Shown here piece after piece: positions 38,370 through 50,063 of a stretch of 64,000 bases of DNA. A model generated the notes under the pieces. That model was not told the DNA's origin and did no database searches. It saw only the letters and a program-made list of their open reading frames with translations. Both the position numbers and the translations under genes were made by a program. Source of the stretch: Apostichopus japonicus (taxonomy: Eukaryota > Echinodermata > Holothuroidea > Aspidochirotida > Stichopodidae); contig NC_092583.1 of the NCBI RefSeq assembly GCF_037975245.1, positions 18,066,764 through 18,130,763 on the forward strand, in the 5' to 3' direction. Numbering within the stretch: the first letter of the stretch is position 1; every line of letters starts with the position of its first letter.

Positions 38370-39060
38370 TGGCTTACAAGGTACGCTATAATAGTGAAAA
38401 ACTTCCCACACTTAGAAGGGAACATGAACTAGAATACAGAAGGAAAAGGACGAAGCATGTATACAAGGGAGAGAACCCCTCTATCCGCATACAGAGCGGG
38501 AAGGGATGAACAAGGCTACGAGGTACGGTACGCCGCAAGTGAAACTCCCGACGCTTAGGAGGCGCACGAGTAGCGAAACCCATGGAGAAACATGAAAATA
38601 TGTACAAATATACGACGGTTCAAACAAGAAACAACAACGTAATCGAACCGCCTATCCGCCTAGTATTGGATAGGAGTTCGCAGCTTACAAGATACGTTAC
38701 AAGGAGAAACACTTCCGACATATGGAAGCAACGTAACTAAACATATATGCATCAAAACTTGTAAAAAGGATGAAACATGTATATAAGGGAGAGAACCCCC
38801 CTAACCGCGAACCAGCGGAGGGGGGAACAAGGCTACGAGGTACACCCCAAGACATGAGACTCAGGGAGCGCACGTAGCAACAACTGGAGGAAACATGAAA
38901 ATATACAACAATATATGAAATCAAGGATACTCCCGTCTTAACAAGACAAAACAACAAAACCAGCCGACTATCTCGACTAGTTAGGAGATATCGGAACGTG
39001 GCTACAAACTACGCTACAAAAGTGAAAACCCACACTAAAAGCGTAAAAATTAACGAAGTA
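38370..39060. repeat. Internal repeats in the DIRS 5' leader
   Basis: Two units about 315 bases apart share the boxes GGGAGAGAACCCC, AACAAGGCTACGAGGTAC and GGAAACATGAAAATAT; a partial third begins near 39000. The sequence is CpG-bearing and unlike the intron, and lies just inside the 5' terminal repeat. Confidence 0.75.
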
Positions 39061-39423
39061 CATGAAAGCAAAACATCTTATGAAAGTAAGAAAAGCTGAA
39101 ACACATGTACATACGAAAATACATGCCTATCCGCGTAAACAAGGCGGCATAGGCAACGAACGAAGTAGTCTCGCAGAGCTACTACCTGTTACCCTAAAAA
39201 CGTTGCATAAGAAAAAACGAACGCATGGGCGAGAGTGTACACTAAAACAGCCCCCAAAAACACCCTTCCCTACAAGAAAAGGATACTTATCAGGCTGGAA
39301 AAGATCCTTGGAAGTGCAGAAGTCCTGATAGGAAACTTCTAGAGTATAAATCCAAGGTATTCTGGGCGAATTTCGCGAAAATTTTCCTAACTCCGAAAAA
39401 CACAGTGAGACACTTTGTGGGTA

Positions 39424-39555
39424 GAAAAATGAAGGAAGGCCATTAGGGCCAGTGAGGGTGTACAGTGTTAAAAGTTTACCAGGGCATTCTAGACACGGTA
39501 GAATGTGGTGCATAGGTTGTGGGGAGACAGGTAAGTGGGGAACGAAGTAAATATC
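39424..39555. repeat. DIRS terminal inverted repeat (5' end of element)
   Basis: Inverted copy of 31133-31271. Its outer end (ggggaacgaagtaaatat) is represented in complement in the internal complementary region. The 114-bp flanking repeat resumes directly after it. Confidence 0.93.
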
Positions 39556-40315
39556 AAGGGTTTGGCCAATGACTGCACAGCTTCACAGACCTGGTATGAC
39601 TGGATCAAAGACTAGGCAAGATGTTGGTCAAATCACAATTTAATAGGATACCAACAACATATATGCATGCATTATACATGTATTGTGTTAAACACACTAT
39701 AGACAGAAATAAACCTGAATTTACAAATAAAAGTAGAAACATGACAACCCATATGGCACTAGTCACCCTCCCCATTTTAATAATTGTTACTGATATAACC
39801 TGGCCAATACTGAACTTTATTCTAATTGAAAAATAGTCCACACGGTATCTTGAACTTTGATGGTTGTCTACAATTTGTTAGTAGGAACCGCAGGTCTGGT
39901 ATCTGCCAAACATACATTAGTGTCACAAGCAATTTGTTTATTGTATTCCTAGCTTTAAATTTTATTGATTTCATGGTGGTTCTATGTAGGGTCTAGCCAA
40001 ATGGTAGGTCCTGACGAATATGCAGCCACTATAACAGAAGAAACTTAGACACCCTTCAAGACACATGCAACTTCTGGCAGGATTAGACATTAAAAGGTAA
40101 AAGTCCTTGAAAATAAATAAAGTCAACCCATAATTTTAAAGAAAATTATACACTTTTTACACTTTATACACAGTTTTGAAAGGAGAAAATAATGAAGTAA
40201 AACCAGTGCAGCAATGCTGACGTATCTCAATACTATGATAGTAGTACATTGCTGTTGTAAGCATTGGGTCATTTATCTTGTACATGCATTGGGTCATTTA
40301 TCTTGTACATTGGAT
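39556..40315. other. Intron between DIRS and LINE fragment
   Basis: Partial 114-bp unit to about 39614, then unique AT-rich sequence. At 40258-40305 there is a direct duplication of GCATTGGGTCATTTATCTTG. Confidence 0.5.
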
Positions 40316-40945
40316 ATCGTTAATATTCACAATTATTTGAATCATGAAGCCACTGAGAAAATTACCCAGGCCTTTATTACTTCACGCATCGATAATGGAC
40401 ACAGGCTTCTCTATGGTCTACCATAGAATCAAATCGCTCGACTTCAACACCTTTTAAATACCACTACACAAATTGTTGCATAAATGGAGAAGTCTTGTCA
40501 CATCAAACGTATTCTTTAAGAGCTACAGTGGCTTCCGGTCTCTCACCGAATTATTTACAAGCTCCTGTTAATTACCTACAAACCGTTGAATGGCCTGGCT
40601 CCCACTTGTATCTCTGACATGCTCTAGACATACACTCTCATACAACATCTTCGATCCAGTAACATGCATTTACTCCAAGAATAACAGCCTTAACATACAT
40701 GGATTGGGGTGACAGATCTTTGAAGAAGCTGCTCCTCGCCTCTGAAATGGATTACCGATAGAACTCAGATGTTGTGCTTCCCCCACTTTATTAAAAAAAC
40801 TCATCTTAACTGTCAAGCATTCATCAATGTTAACCAATAATTCTTTAGTTCATTCGTTTTTTATTTCTTTTCTCTTTTCCTCTCCTGCGCATTGAGCACC
40901 CTTCTGGGATATGCACACATTGTAAATCACTATTATCATTATTAT
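40316..40945 (+). mobile_element. 5'-truncated CR1-like LINE, 3' end
   Basis: Plus-strand frames, with stops and shifts, give the C-terminal segments typical of CR1-type reverse transcriptases: ITQAFITSRIDNGHRLLYGL, NQIARLQHLL, LQWLPVSHRIIYKLLLITYK, LNGLAPTCISDML and APRLWNGLPIELR. After the frame ends there is a short 3' UTR with CTTCTGGGATATGCACA and a TTATTATTAT microsatellite tail, as in CR1/L2 families. It is dead and lacks most of the reverse transcriptase. Confidence 0.8.
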
Positions 40946-43900
40946 TATAATGACATAGTTACACTATAACATAATCCTAATCCTATTCAAAGAATTATTA
41001 ATTCATGGCATACTCTACCTACAAGTGAGTCTTTGAGAAAACAATAAGCCTGCTCACCATGCATAATGATTTAACATGTCTATGGCGTAGGCCATAATTC
41101 CATGGCAATTTTGTAAAATGTTTACAGCAAAACTTAAACCAACTGAACAGTTACACTCTTAAATGAAAACTTAGACCAACATGTATCAGATTTTTACAAA
41201 ACTTGCAATAAATGGAAGGCCTAGAGCTAGTAGGCATAAAGGTATACTCACAATTATTGCACGCAGCTGAACTTTTAAAATACCATTGCAAAAATGTCAC
41301 AACAATGATGGATTTTAAAATGAAGGCCAAAACTAAATGAAATAGAGACCTTATGTTTCGACTAGGGTTGCACATGACTCAAACAATATATACAACCCTA
41401 GGCACAAAGATCACATCATAATCTTTGTAATACTTTACACCAGAATGGAGAATGTCACAGTGACATGTTTTGTAGGTAGCCGGCCAGACATGCACCTTTG
41501 ATTTGATGAAGATATCATCAGTGACATTTATACTAATATAATCATAAAGATATGTCTTCCTATTTAGCTAATCAAGTGTATGTTCACATGCATGTTTAAT
41601 GCACATAATTCCATACAGAACCATGTGAATTGTGTTTAAAGGGACCAGCCACTGTAAACAAGTATGAAAATATTCAAATTGTACGTATTGTACGTAATTG
41701 TAGGTATTCTGTGCTGTTTAGTATATATATGTGACTCACAAAAGCAGCATTTTAGGACAAAATTTCCCTAAATCTGCAAAAAAGGATTTCTTTGTGACTG
41801 AGTTCTACTGTCAAAATATAAGTAACTGTCATGTGCCATTATGTATTGCATATCCTGATGAACTTTTATAAAATATTATCTGTTCAAACATTGAAAAGAA
41901 AAGCCAAGATTTATGATAAACAATATCCCTGTGTAGCAAGACAGAATATCAATATGTAGTATGCAGAGAAAACAAGGCAGCACTAACTGATCATATTATC
42001 AATGTAAAATGCATTGCAAGATTCTTAAAGATGGTGCAGGCCTTCTGTTTTCCCCCACATTGAATTCTATGTTGTTTTTTAGGAATTTAGTGTACAATAA
42101 AATAATGGGCTAAATAATAATTAAAACTAAGCAACTTAGTTCTTGGGCTTCCAATTGTTTGAGTGAAGAAAGACCAGAAATATGTTTGAATATTTCCATA
42201 GCATCCCTTAAACTTCCCCTCTATGCCTCCCTAACTACATGATCCTGAGAATGTCCTGCCTGAAATTTTTTTCCAAGAGAACAATTCCATAATCATCATT
42301 TATATATATAAATATCTGAAAACTTTCTCCAAAGCCACTAGATCAAATATATTTACTTCATTGGTGAGACTGTAAGGGCTGTGTAGTATTCGGTACGACA
42401 TCAATTCTTCATGCATGGTTATATCCAAATATATCCTTAAAAGTAGGTTTGTCTTCTGCACAAATAATATTTGTGTCTACTATTTTCCAACGTTTTTCCA
42501 ATGTTTGGACATCTGCATTATTCCCTTTTGATACTTTCCAAACTGAAAAGAATGATCCAAATGATAATAGAAGTATTTATCATCCAACGGTAATTCAGCT
42601 ATGTGAAACACTGGACTTCTAAAACTTAAACCTCTCACTTATTTCTAATTCTTTCCAGTACTAACATACAAGTTTTCCTTTTACAAAGAAATCAAGCTAA
42701 GTGGAACCAGGATAAAGCAAACATGTAGTTCCTAAAACCCATCCAGCTGTAGCACGGTAGTTCCTCCTCTGTACAATAAACCTAAATGTCATCAAATAGA
42801 CCACATCCTTCCCACCCTATTCAAGTATATTGCACAAGTATTTCAACCTTTGTGTATCCATTGATTGAGCTACCCTTTCACAGTCCTTCCTTGATCTAAA
42901 TGTCACTTCCTGAGAACAGCCATTGGATTCTTGGAAAAACACTGCAACACATGCAGACAGCAAACACTTTTCTACACGCACATCATATAGATGTGTACAG
43001 CAAGTTTGAGTAATACTGTATACAGTGTGCCCAGTTAAGATTATACTTAGGCACAACTTGTTACATGGCTGACTTGATATGTAGTACCCAGTTGTTAATT
43101 GCTCTAAAGCTGCCTTTTATTATGTAATGAAAATGAGACTTTTTCTGTCCACTGTTAACATATAAAAGCTCTTACATATATGGCAGTATAAATTTGAATG
43201 TATGGACCAGTGAGCATATCAGAAATAAGTGTCATATATCATTTCAAATGATGGAGAGTTTGTTTTTGAGAATTCATTGGCCACTTCAAACAATCTTTTC
43301 AAACATAACAGTCCATAGTGTTACCAGCAGAAAAAAAGTAAAAAGCCGTATGGGTGACATCTTCTCAGAAATGATTGACAAACATAGTAAGTAAGAGAAA
43401 AAAAAACAGAAAAAAAAAAACAGAAAACCAACAGGCTTTGTGATTCCTGACTACATTGTAAATAAGAACAGTTTTTTGTAAAAGGTGCACATAAGGTCCT
43501 TGTGTTAAAATGATGACAAAATTCATTTTGATATGTTGTAGACCATAAAACAAACATTGCTATTAGTCTAGGTTAGATTTCTATAACACTATTATGTGTT
43601 GAGAAATATTTATCAATTAACATGGAAGAAATTATTGCTCAAAGATTGTGTAGTAGTTTTGAAATGTCTGAATTTTGTCTCTTATAAAATACATCATTGC
43701 ACTTGTGTTGCAACTTGGTCATTTTGCATAGCATATTGTGATGCGGTACAGGATTTATCATTGCCTGATTAAAGTGACTGGATTAAACAGTCTAATACAT
43801 CAACCATTACATAAGTTCCTCAGATGCAACACCAAGCTTAATGGGAAAACATAAGATTTTAAGGCCTTTGAGAATGTGAGGGGAAATAAAGCTGATGACC

Positions 43901-44989
43901 CCAGACCCATCCACATTGAAGAAAGCAAGGTGGATCAACTATGATCACGAAAAGGTTGCAATGATTACTTACAATTCATAGTAAAAGCTTTGTTCTATAT
44001 GCCTTTTCACACCGCGCACAGAAAGGAGAGTAACAAGGCGTCAACATGCTATCTCTGTAGAGAAGCGAGTAGCCATTGCCACATGGAGAATGGCAACCAA
44101 CAGTTGAAAACAATAGAACAACATTACTTGTAAAATAACACACAATGTTGATGTTGCTATAGCCATACACAATGTTTTTGAACCACACATTTACATTAAA
44201 TACACACACACACTTGTAACCACCATTGCACAGATTCCTTTTGCTTTCAGCAAGGCATCAAAACCTGTAGAGTGCCAACATCATCACAGTCCAATGTACA
44301 TTAGGTATGTGAAAATATGTGTACATACTGCACCTGTTTGTGTTAATGTGTACATGTGCAGATGTGTATCATCAATATCTGAGAGGTTTAAAATTGCTCT
44401 GTTAATATGACAAAATGAAATTGCAGCACAAAAACAGGAGTTATTTTTAGAATATTTACAGCAAAAAACAGTCTTTGAAAAAGTAATTTTGACTTGAATG
44501 TAGAGCCTTTGTTATCTTTAAAAAATAAGGAGAGGGGGGGAGGGGACTGATTTCAGATTTGTGATGTGATCAAAGAAGATGTCTTGAATGGTTCCATCTC
44601 TTACAAAGCAGTGAATCTACTGAACATTATACCCAGTCTTTGAAGTTGGTGTGATCCACAATGATGGAGGATAGCTTTTATACTTGAAAAACACAATCCA
44701 AGTTTCTTTTAAATGAGTTTTTCTGATGCTGTTGATAGCAGTGCAATACTTCTCAAAATCATTGTGTCAAGTATGCAGGGATAACCTGTATTATACAACA
44801 CCTAGTTGTATTCTGGTCATTTGATTGGTCAATTGCTCGTTGATTGCATGCAAATCCGCTCTATTCCACTCTATGAAATAGAACCATGGGTTATACTTTT
44901 TTGGTAGCATTTTTTTCAATGGTAAGAGAGCAGAGAAACCTGTCTGTTGCATGAGTGCATTTTACCCATCTTAATATAATATGTTGTAT
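40946..44989. other. Intron, mostly unique
   Basis: AT-rich unique sequence. A decayed tail of the dispersed repeat lies near 44215-44270. A weak terminal-exon candidate at 42825-42990 is listed separately. Confidence 0.4.
42825..42990 (-). CDS. Weak candidate terminal exon
   Basis: After a minus-strand acceptor-like tract ending gtgttgcag, the frame reads VFFQESNGCSQEVTFRSRKD and then runs to LCNILE and a stop. Composition is protein-like, but no partner exon, motif or polyadenylation signal supports it. It may be chance. Confidence 0.15.
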
Positions 44990-45160
44990 AAAACAAATAA
45001 TGAATGGTTTCCATTCGTGCAATGGTGCAAATATTTCATTCGTTGAAAGATGTAATTTGTTCCATTCAACTCGGCTGCGCCTCATTGAATGGAACATTCC
45101 ATCTTTTAACTCATGAAATATTTGCACTATTGCACTCATAACCATTCATTATTTGTATAG
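44990..45160. mobile_element. Foldback (palindromic) element, about 170 bp
   Basis: Left arm (from ACAAATAATGAATGG through TGTTCCATTCAA) and right arm (TTGAATGGAACA through CCATTCATTATTTGT) pair over about 75 bases at roughly 80-85%, centred on CTCGGCTGCGCCTC near 45075. It has the shape of a foldback MITE or a hairpin RNA precursor. No clear target duplication was found. Confidence 0.7.
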
Positions 45161-45990
45161 TAATCACCTAAGTTATATCATTAGAGGCTCCAATGTAAGG
45201 AAATTCCAGCAGTACAATCAGCATGTAAAATCTTCTGCTTGGTTTGGCCCTCTTTGTTGCCACGACAGAGCAACAGTGTTTGGAACAAGAGATTTGGCAC
45301 TATAGATTGTCCTCTTTTACAAGTTAGGGCTCAAACATCCTGGCAAGACATATACTCAACACACAATAGTATGTGTTTGTGGAAATAAACATCCTGAGAA
45401 GACATATACTCTTCACACAATAGTATGTGTTTGTGGAAGTCTACATAACAGCTGTTGGACTTTTGCTTGCCATGACCTTAGCAGAATTGGAAAAGCATAG
45501 CTCATGCCTAAAGGTGAATCATACTGGTAATTAAGTACAATGGGCAGCAAACATGGTCAACCTTTTAATCCTTGTAGTAGATTGTTTGCTGACCTTCAAC
45601 AGGGACAATATAGAAGATAAAAGTTGTCCCTAACATTACAGAGGTTCTGTAGAGGGTGACGGAGCCTGTACTGCAGTGCACTAGTTGTAGTTCTCAACTG
45701 AAAACGGAATTGTCAAGTTAAAATGGTGATAGATGCCACTTGAATATGACTAAGCATGTCAGAAGTTCTGTCTGAAAATACATGGCATCCACAGGACAAC
45801 TGGTCATACTTGATGATCTGATGTTCCCCTAGTTGGAGACAGGTAATGATGATATCAAACTCCTGTTGTTCTCCCTGAGTTTGAGAAGAACCCTGTGAGC
45901 AGAAGTTTGATGAAAGATAAGGTGTCAGCAATATGGTTGTTCGTACCACAAAGGGCAGCAACACAGCAATATGATGATAGGCTGCACCTG
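45161..45990. other. Intron with one direct duplication
   Basis: About 50 bases (GACATATACTC, then ACACAATAGTATGTGTTTGT) are duplicated at 45338-45434. The minus frame beyond the 30-bp array here (QQEFDIIITCLQLGEHQI) has no known relative to me. Confidence 0.45.
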
Positions 45991-46600
45991 CTTGGGAGCT
46001 AACAGTGGAGCCTGTATGTGAGCCCACACCTGAACCTGTTTGGAAGCTCACACTGAACCCTGTGTGGCAGCCTACAACAGAGCCTGTTTGGGAGCCCACA
46101 CTGGACCCTGTATGGGAGCTCACACTGGACCCTGTATGGGAGCCCACGTTGGAGCCTATTTGGGAGCCTGCAACAGAGCCTGCTTGGGAGCCCACACTGG
46201 ACCAAGTTTGGGAGCCCACACTGGACCCAGTTTGGGAGCCCACACTGGAGCCTATTTGGGAGCCAACAATAGAGCCTGTTTGGGAGCCCACACTGGAGCC
46301 AGTAGGAGAACCAGCAATAGAGCCTATTTGGGAGCTAACACTTGGAGCCTGTATGTGAGCCCACACCTGAACCTGTTTGGAAGCTCACGCTGAACCTTGT
46401 ATGGCAGCCCACAACAGAGCCTATTTGGGAGCCCACAACAGAGCTTATTTGGGAGCCCACACTGGACCCTGTATGGGAGCTCACACTGGAGCCTGTTTGA
46501 GAGCTAACACTGGACCCTGTATGACAGCCCACAACAGAGCCTGTTTGGGAGCCCTCACTGGAGCCAGAACTGTAGTCCACACTTGAGCAGACGCTAGAGC
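45991..46600. repeat. 30-bp minisatellite, about 20 copies
   Basis: Unit is close to GAGCCTGTTTGGGAGCCCAC followed by ACTGGACCCT, with an internal duplication (46005-46075 resembles 46350-46420). The minus frame gives a ten-residue unit (VGSQTGSSVG) open for up to 217 codons, and the plus frames give WEPTLDPV and GAHTGPCM units. I treat it as a repeat. A coding role on the minus strand cannot be fully excluded. Confidence 0.88.
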
Positions 46601-46798
46601 CAGTGCCTGTATAACACTTTTGGAGAGCTGATTCCTTGGAGTTAGTTTGCTCGACTTTGAGCTGTCCACACAGTAGGACAAATATATGACAAGTGATATG
46701 TAACTTGTCTATATTCCCTTTTGAGATATCATGTTTACTATGTTTCAGGTTTTCATCACTGTTGACTTCATATGACGTTTGCCCTGCATAAAAATCCC

Positions 46799-46912
46799 AA
46801 AACTTACTGGTTTGGATATTTACGAGTGAGGAGCTTACCTGTCCCCTCCCCTTACTCTCATTCTACCCTGCCTAGAATGAACTGCTAACCTTCTAACACT
46901 GTGTGCCCTCTA
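46799..46912. mobile_element. Solo, diverged DIRS terminal repeat
   Basis: Collinear with 31133-31250: ACTGGTTTGGATATTTACGA, then CTTACCTGTCCCC, CATTCTACC, GCCTAGAATG and TTCTAACACTGTGTGCCCTC. Several bases differ. It is embedded in a dispersed DR1-type repeat (46.75-47.34 kb). No internal DIRS sequence adjoins it. Confidence 0.75.
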
Positions 46913-47340
46913 TGAGATTTTCACATTTTGCCCTCTAATGACCACAAATGACCTTTGACCTCCCCTCAAACAATAGAGTTTTTGTACTCATCATAGGGAC
47001 GCAACATGTAAATATGAGAGCCAACCTGGAAACACGATTTCAAGTTTTGACCCCTCGTGACCTGTACTGAACTCTTGACCTACACCAAATTGTGTTAAAA
47101 CTTTACACTGCATAAGGCTATCCTACCATCCATACATGAGCTCGTTGATGTTCAGGTCCTGGAGATACACCTTTTTCTTCTACACTTTTTTTTTGCATTT
47201 TGCCCTCAACTGACCCCAAATGACCTTTGACCTCCACCCTAAATAGCAGGGTTTTTGTACTAATTATGGGGAAGCCACATGCCAAATATGAGAACAGCAG
47301 AGGTAACCCATCTTGATATATCTGTTGACAAGCTAGGGTG
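46913..47340. repeat. Dispersed DR1-containing repeat
   Basis: Exact TGACCTTTGACCT at 46949-46961 and 47221-47233, with the usual 'caatagagtttttgtactca' and 'ggggaagccacatgccaaatatgag' phrases between them. Confidence 0.75.
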
Positions 47341-48330
47341 GGTGTCTGGGAGAGGGAAGGAGTCCCCTATTCCCCTGGCATCCTTCAAGATATCGTTTGC
47401 TCATAAAACAGCATCTGATGGAATAGATGATGTCAATTACAGAGACAATGCTTGAAAACCCCAATGGCCTGAAATATGCAGACAAGCCAAGGCTCTATCC
47501 TGGGCTAAGCACATAAAATGTGGTCACATAACAACATCTAAACCAATCTGGCTTCAAGTAAAACACCTGGATTAGACATTACAGAAGAGCTAATAAAGCT
47601 GAAGGCATAGTGAAGAGAACCTGTGAAAACACAGGCAAATACTTTCACTATATAAAAGCTCACTACTATGTTCTTGCACAACTGGTACCAGTAGAAAACA
47701 AAGGCATGGAGGATCAAATACTGAAAAACAATTCTAGTTCAAAAACAAAAATTTAACAGGATACCTTAGTGCTTGACAAAGGTGATATTTTCTTGAATTC
47801 AGGTCCTTGTTAACTTCAGAACCTTCACCAAAATTTTAAAACTAATGAGATTCCAGTGGATTGAAAATTATCCTGGAATTACAGTATTACGTCTTGAGAA
47901 TGGAGAGGAAATGGGCATTGACCCTGCGCAGTGTTAAAATGTTACCAACTTTTGTAAAGCTAGATTGATTTGAGTGCATATATACAGTAGAATGGAGACA
48001 GGTAACAGAGCTGCCACTAGCACTTGATAAAATAACCTGAAATTGGGGGGGGGGGGATGGGGGTGGGGGAAGGATTGACGTACAATGTCCCAATAGAGAG
48101 AGGCAGACAGCCACTTGTTTGTACTGCAGGAGGCGAGACTAAAAAATTAATGTTGCCCAGTTAACATGTCCCCTCTCCTTTGAGAAATTATAGTTAACAA
48201 ATTGGTGCTATATTTTGCAACTTTTGAAACAATTTTGAAAAATTGTTTAGGTTTTACCACCTACTGGTTACATGTAACAGTACTGTACATATTTATATAG
48301 CTGTACACTTGGACTTTGCAATATTCTGTC
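47341..48330. other. Intron, unique with a poly-G stretch
   Basis: A G-rich tract lies at 48043-48075. No gene or element supported. Confidence 0.4.
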
Positions 48331-50055
48331 TAGTGTTCAACCGATTCACCTAATCGGAATCGGTACGAATATTGCATAATCATAACATAATCGGATTCGG
48401 TAAAAATTACGTGGAATACCAGTTATGTGATACCGATTATTCAAAAACGTATGGAAGGTGAAAATATCATTATACAAAACATATGGGAGTTGAAAATTGC
48501 AACTGATGTATTAGGTTTGTTCTTTTACTACGAAATATTAAAATAAGACATCCTCTACAGTCTTTCACAGTGTATACTTTCATCAAATGAGGCTGCCAGG
48601 GTCGCCGATTTTGCTTCCCTCGTGGTTAGTGACTTCATATTTCTTGGCACAGTAAGCATAGCAGCAATACCAATTTCGCGAATTAACAAATGTACTGGAC
48701 AGGGTCGGAAATAAGCGGGGGCGACGGGCGATTCGCCCTCGCAAGTGCTAAAAAGACCTCCTAAAGCACAATTACGAGTGCGAAAAAGAAAAACGAAACA
48801 TAAAAAGATGGCCCTCGTTATATCAGGTGTCTGTGTAAAATTAATTGTGACATGCGTTTGCTTTAGCTAGGAATTGCAGTTGCAGCGCGAATCGCGCAAA
48901 CAGTTTTCACATCTCGCATCAAATTTGAAGCAGTGCGAGAGGGTCGCGCACAATCACCGGGAAGTTCCAGTGGCAAATTACGGCCTGCACGAAGCAATTT
49001 CAGTACCAGCGAAAATAACCTAAAATCCTCACAAATCTCCGACCACATGATAGCCTTACTTCACACTAAGTCAACTGCATGGAAATCTAACCTTGCGATC
49101 TGTTTATTCGCTCTAGTTGTGTCGCAAATAAAAAATAAAAATATCCACGGAAACTGCAATCTTCGACCACATGTTAGCCTAACAACCACACTAAGTCAAT
49201 GGGAAATGTAGCCTAACCATCGGTTTGCAAAAACAAAACAAAAATGCGTAGCTTAGTTTACAACTTTATATTTGCTGGAAATCGGCATTTGTTTGGAAGG
49301 TACTGTAAGTGATATGTCTTAAAGAGGGAATGTTATATTTTATATTGGAGTAGTTTCTAGTTGTTATTATTTCTTTACACCAATCTGGTATTACATTTTA
49401 GAGTAATTTTAAACAAGATACGATGGTAAAATTTGCTTTTCAGTTTGATTGGCCTAAGCTTACATTTTCTAATTGAACCTGAATGGAGTTAAATAGGTAA
49501 CGAATAGGTATGTTTAACTTCAAATTCGTAACATTTCTATTTGTTCATAAACAGTATACTACTGAAAATAAGTACAAAATAATGTCGGAATGAAGGCAAT
49601 ATGTCATTAAAATTTACACTTTGGTAAAGATTGAAGATGGATGGTTTGTCTGAGATACTTTTTGAGATGGATATTTTGAGTAACTATTCTTAACCCATTT
49701 CAAGCCATTAACAGGTGACATTCCCGTCGAGGTGGTTAGGCCATTCGCTCAGCACAGTGCTGACTAGGTAGGATGTCATATTTCCGTATTTTGGAAATTT
49801 AAAAAAAAAAAACTTTTCTTTCCGAGAAACTCCAGAGGTAATTTGGTTGATACAAAATGATACCTTAGAGCATTGTATAACAACGAAGCAAAAGGAAACG
49901 GGAAAATCACAACAATAATTGTTTCTGTCAAACTTTATTGCGGATTTCGTATAGACGGGATATTTTCTCATTTTCAAATAATCGGAATCGGTACGATTAT
50001 GAAAAAAATAATCGGTAATCGGTATTTTCTGTTATGCATAATCGGTTGAACACTA
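48331..50055. mobile_element. hAT element (non-autonomous, 1.7 kb)
   Basis: Perfect terminal inverted repeats TAGTGTTCAACCGATT / AATCGGTTGAACACTA are flanked by a perfect 8-base duplication ATTCTGTC (48323-48330 and 50056-50063). Subterminal AATCGGAATCGGTACGA boxes are inverted at both ends. There is no intact transposase. The interior near 48700-48960 contains CpG-rich sequence and short frames without recognisable domains. Confidence 0.93.
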
Positions 50056-50063
50056 ATTCTGTC

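Larger units (their letters stand above)
31133..39555 (-). mobile_element. Degenerate DIRS-type tyrosine-recombinase retrotransposon
   Basis: The element has about 130-bp inverted terminal repeats (31133-31271 and 39424-39555). The outermost bases of the two ends differ, and an internal complementary region at 31707-31806 combines the complements of both ends. This is the diagnostic DIRS architecture. The order on the minus strand is right: gag-like region (36.4-35.3 kb), RNase H (33.2 kb), tyrosine recombinase (32.9-31.8 kb), internal complementary region, then the terminal repeat. All frames are broken. A recognisable reverse transcriptase is missing; its place is taken by SINE-like sequence and an unexplained CpG-bearing stretch (34.2-35.2 kb). 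A hAT element interrupts the 5' part. Confidence 0.88.

Noticed and set aside
39062-39513. Frames across the DIRS 5' leader and terminal repeat
   Set aside because: They run through non-coding terminal repeat sequence and match no DIRS protein.
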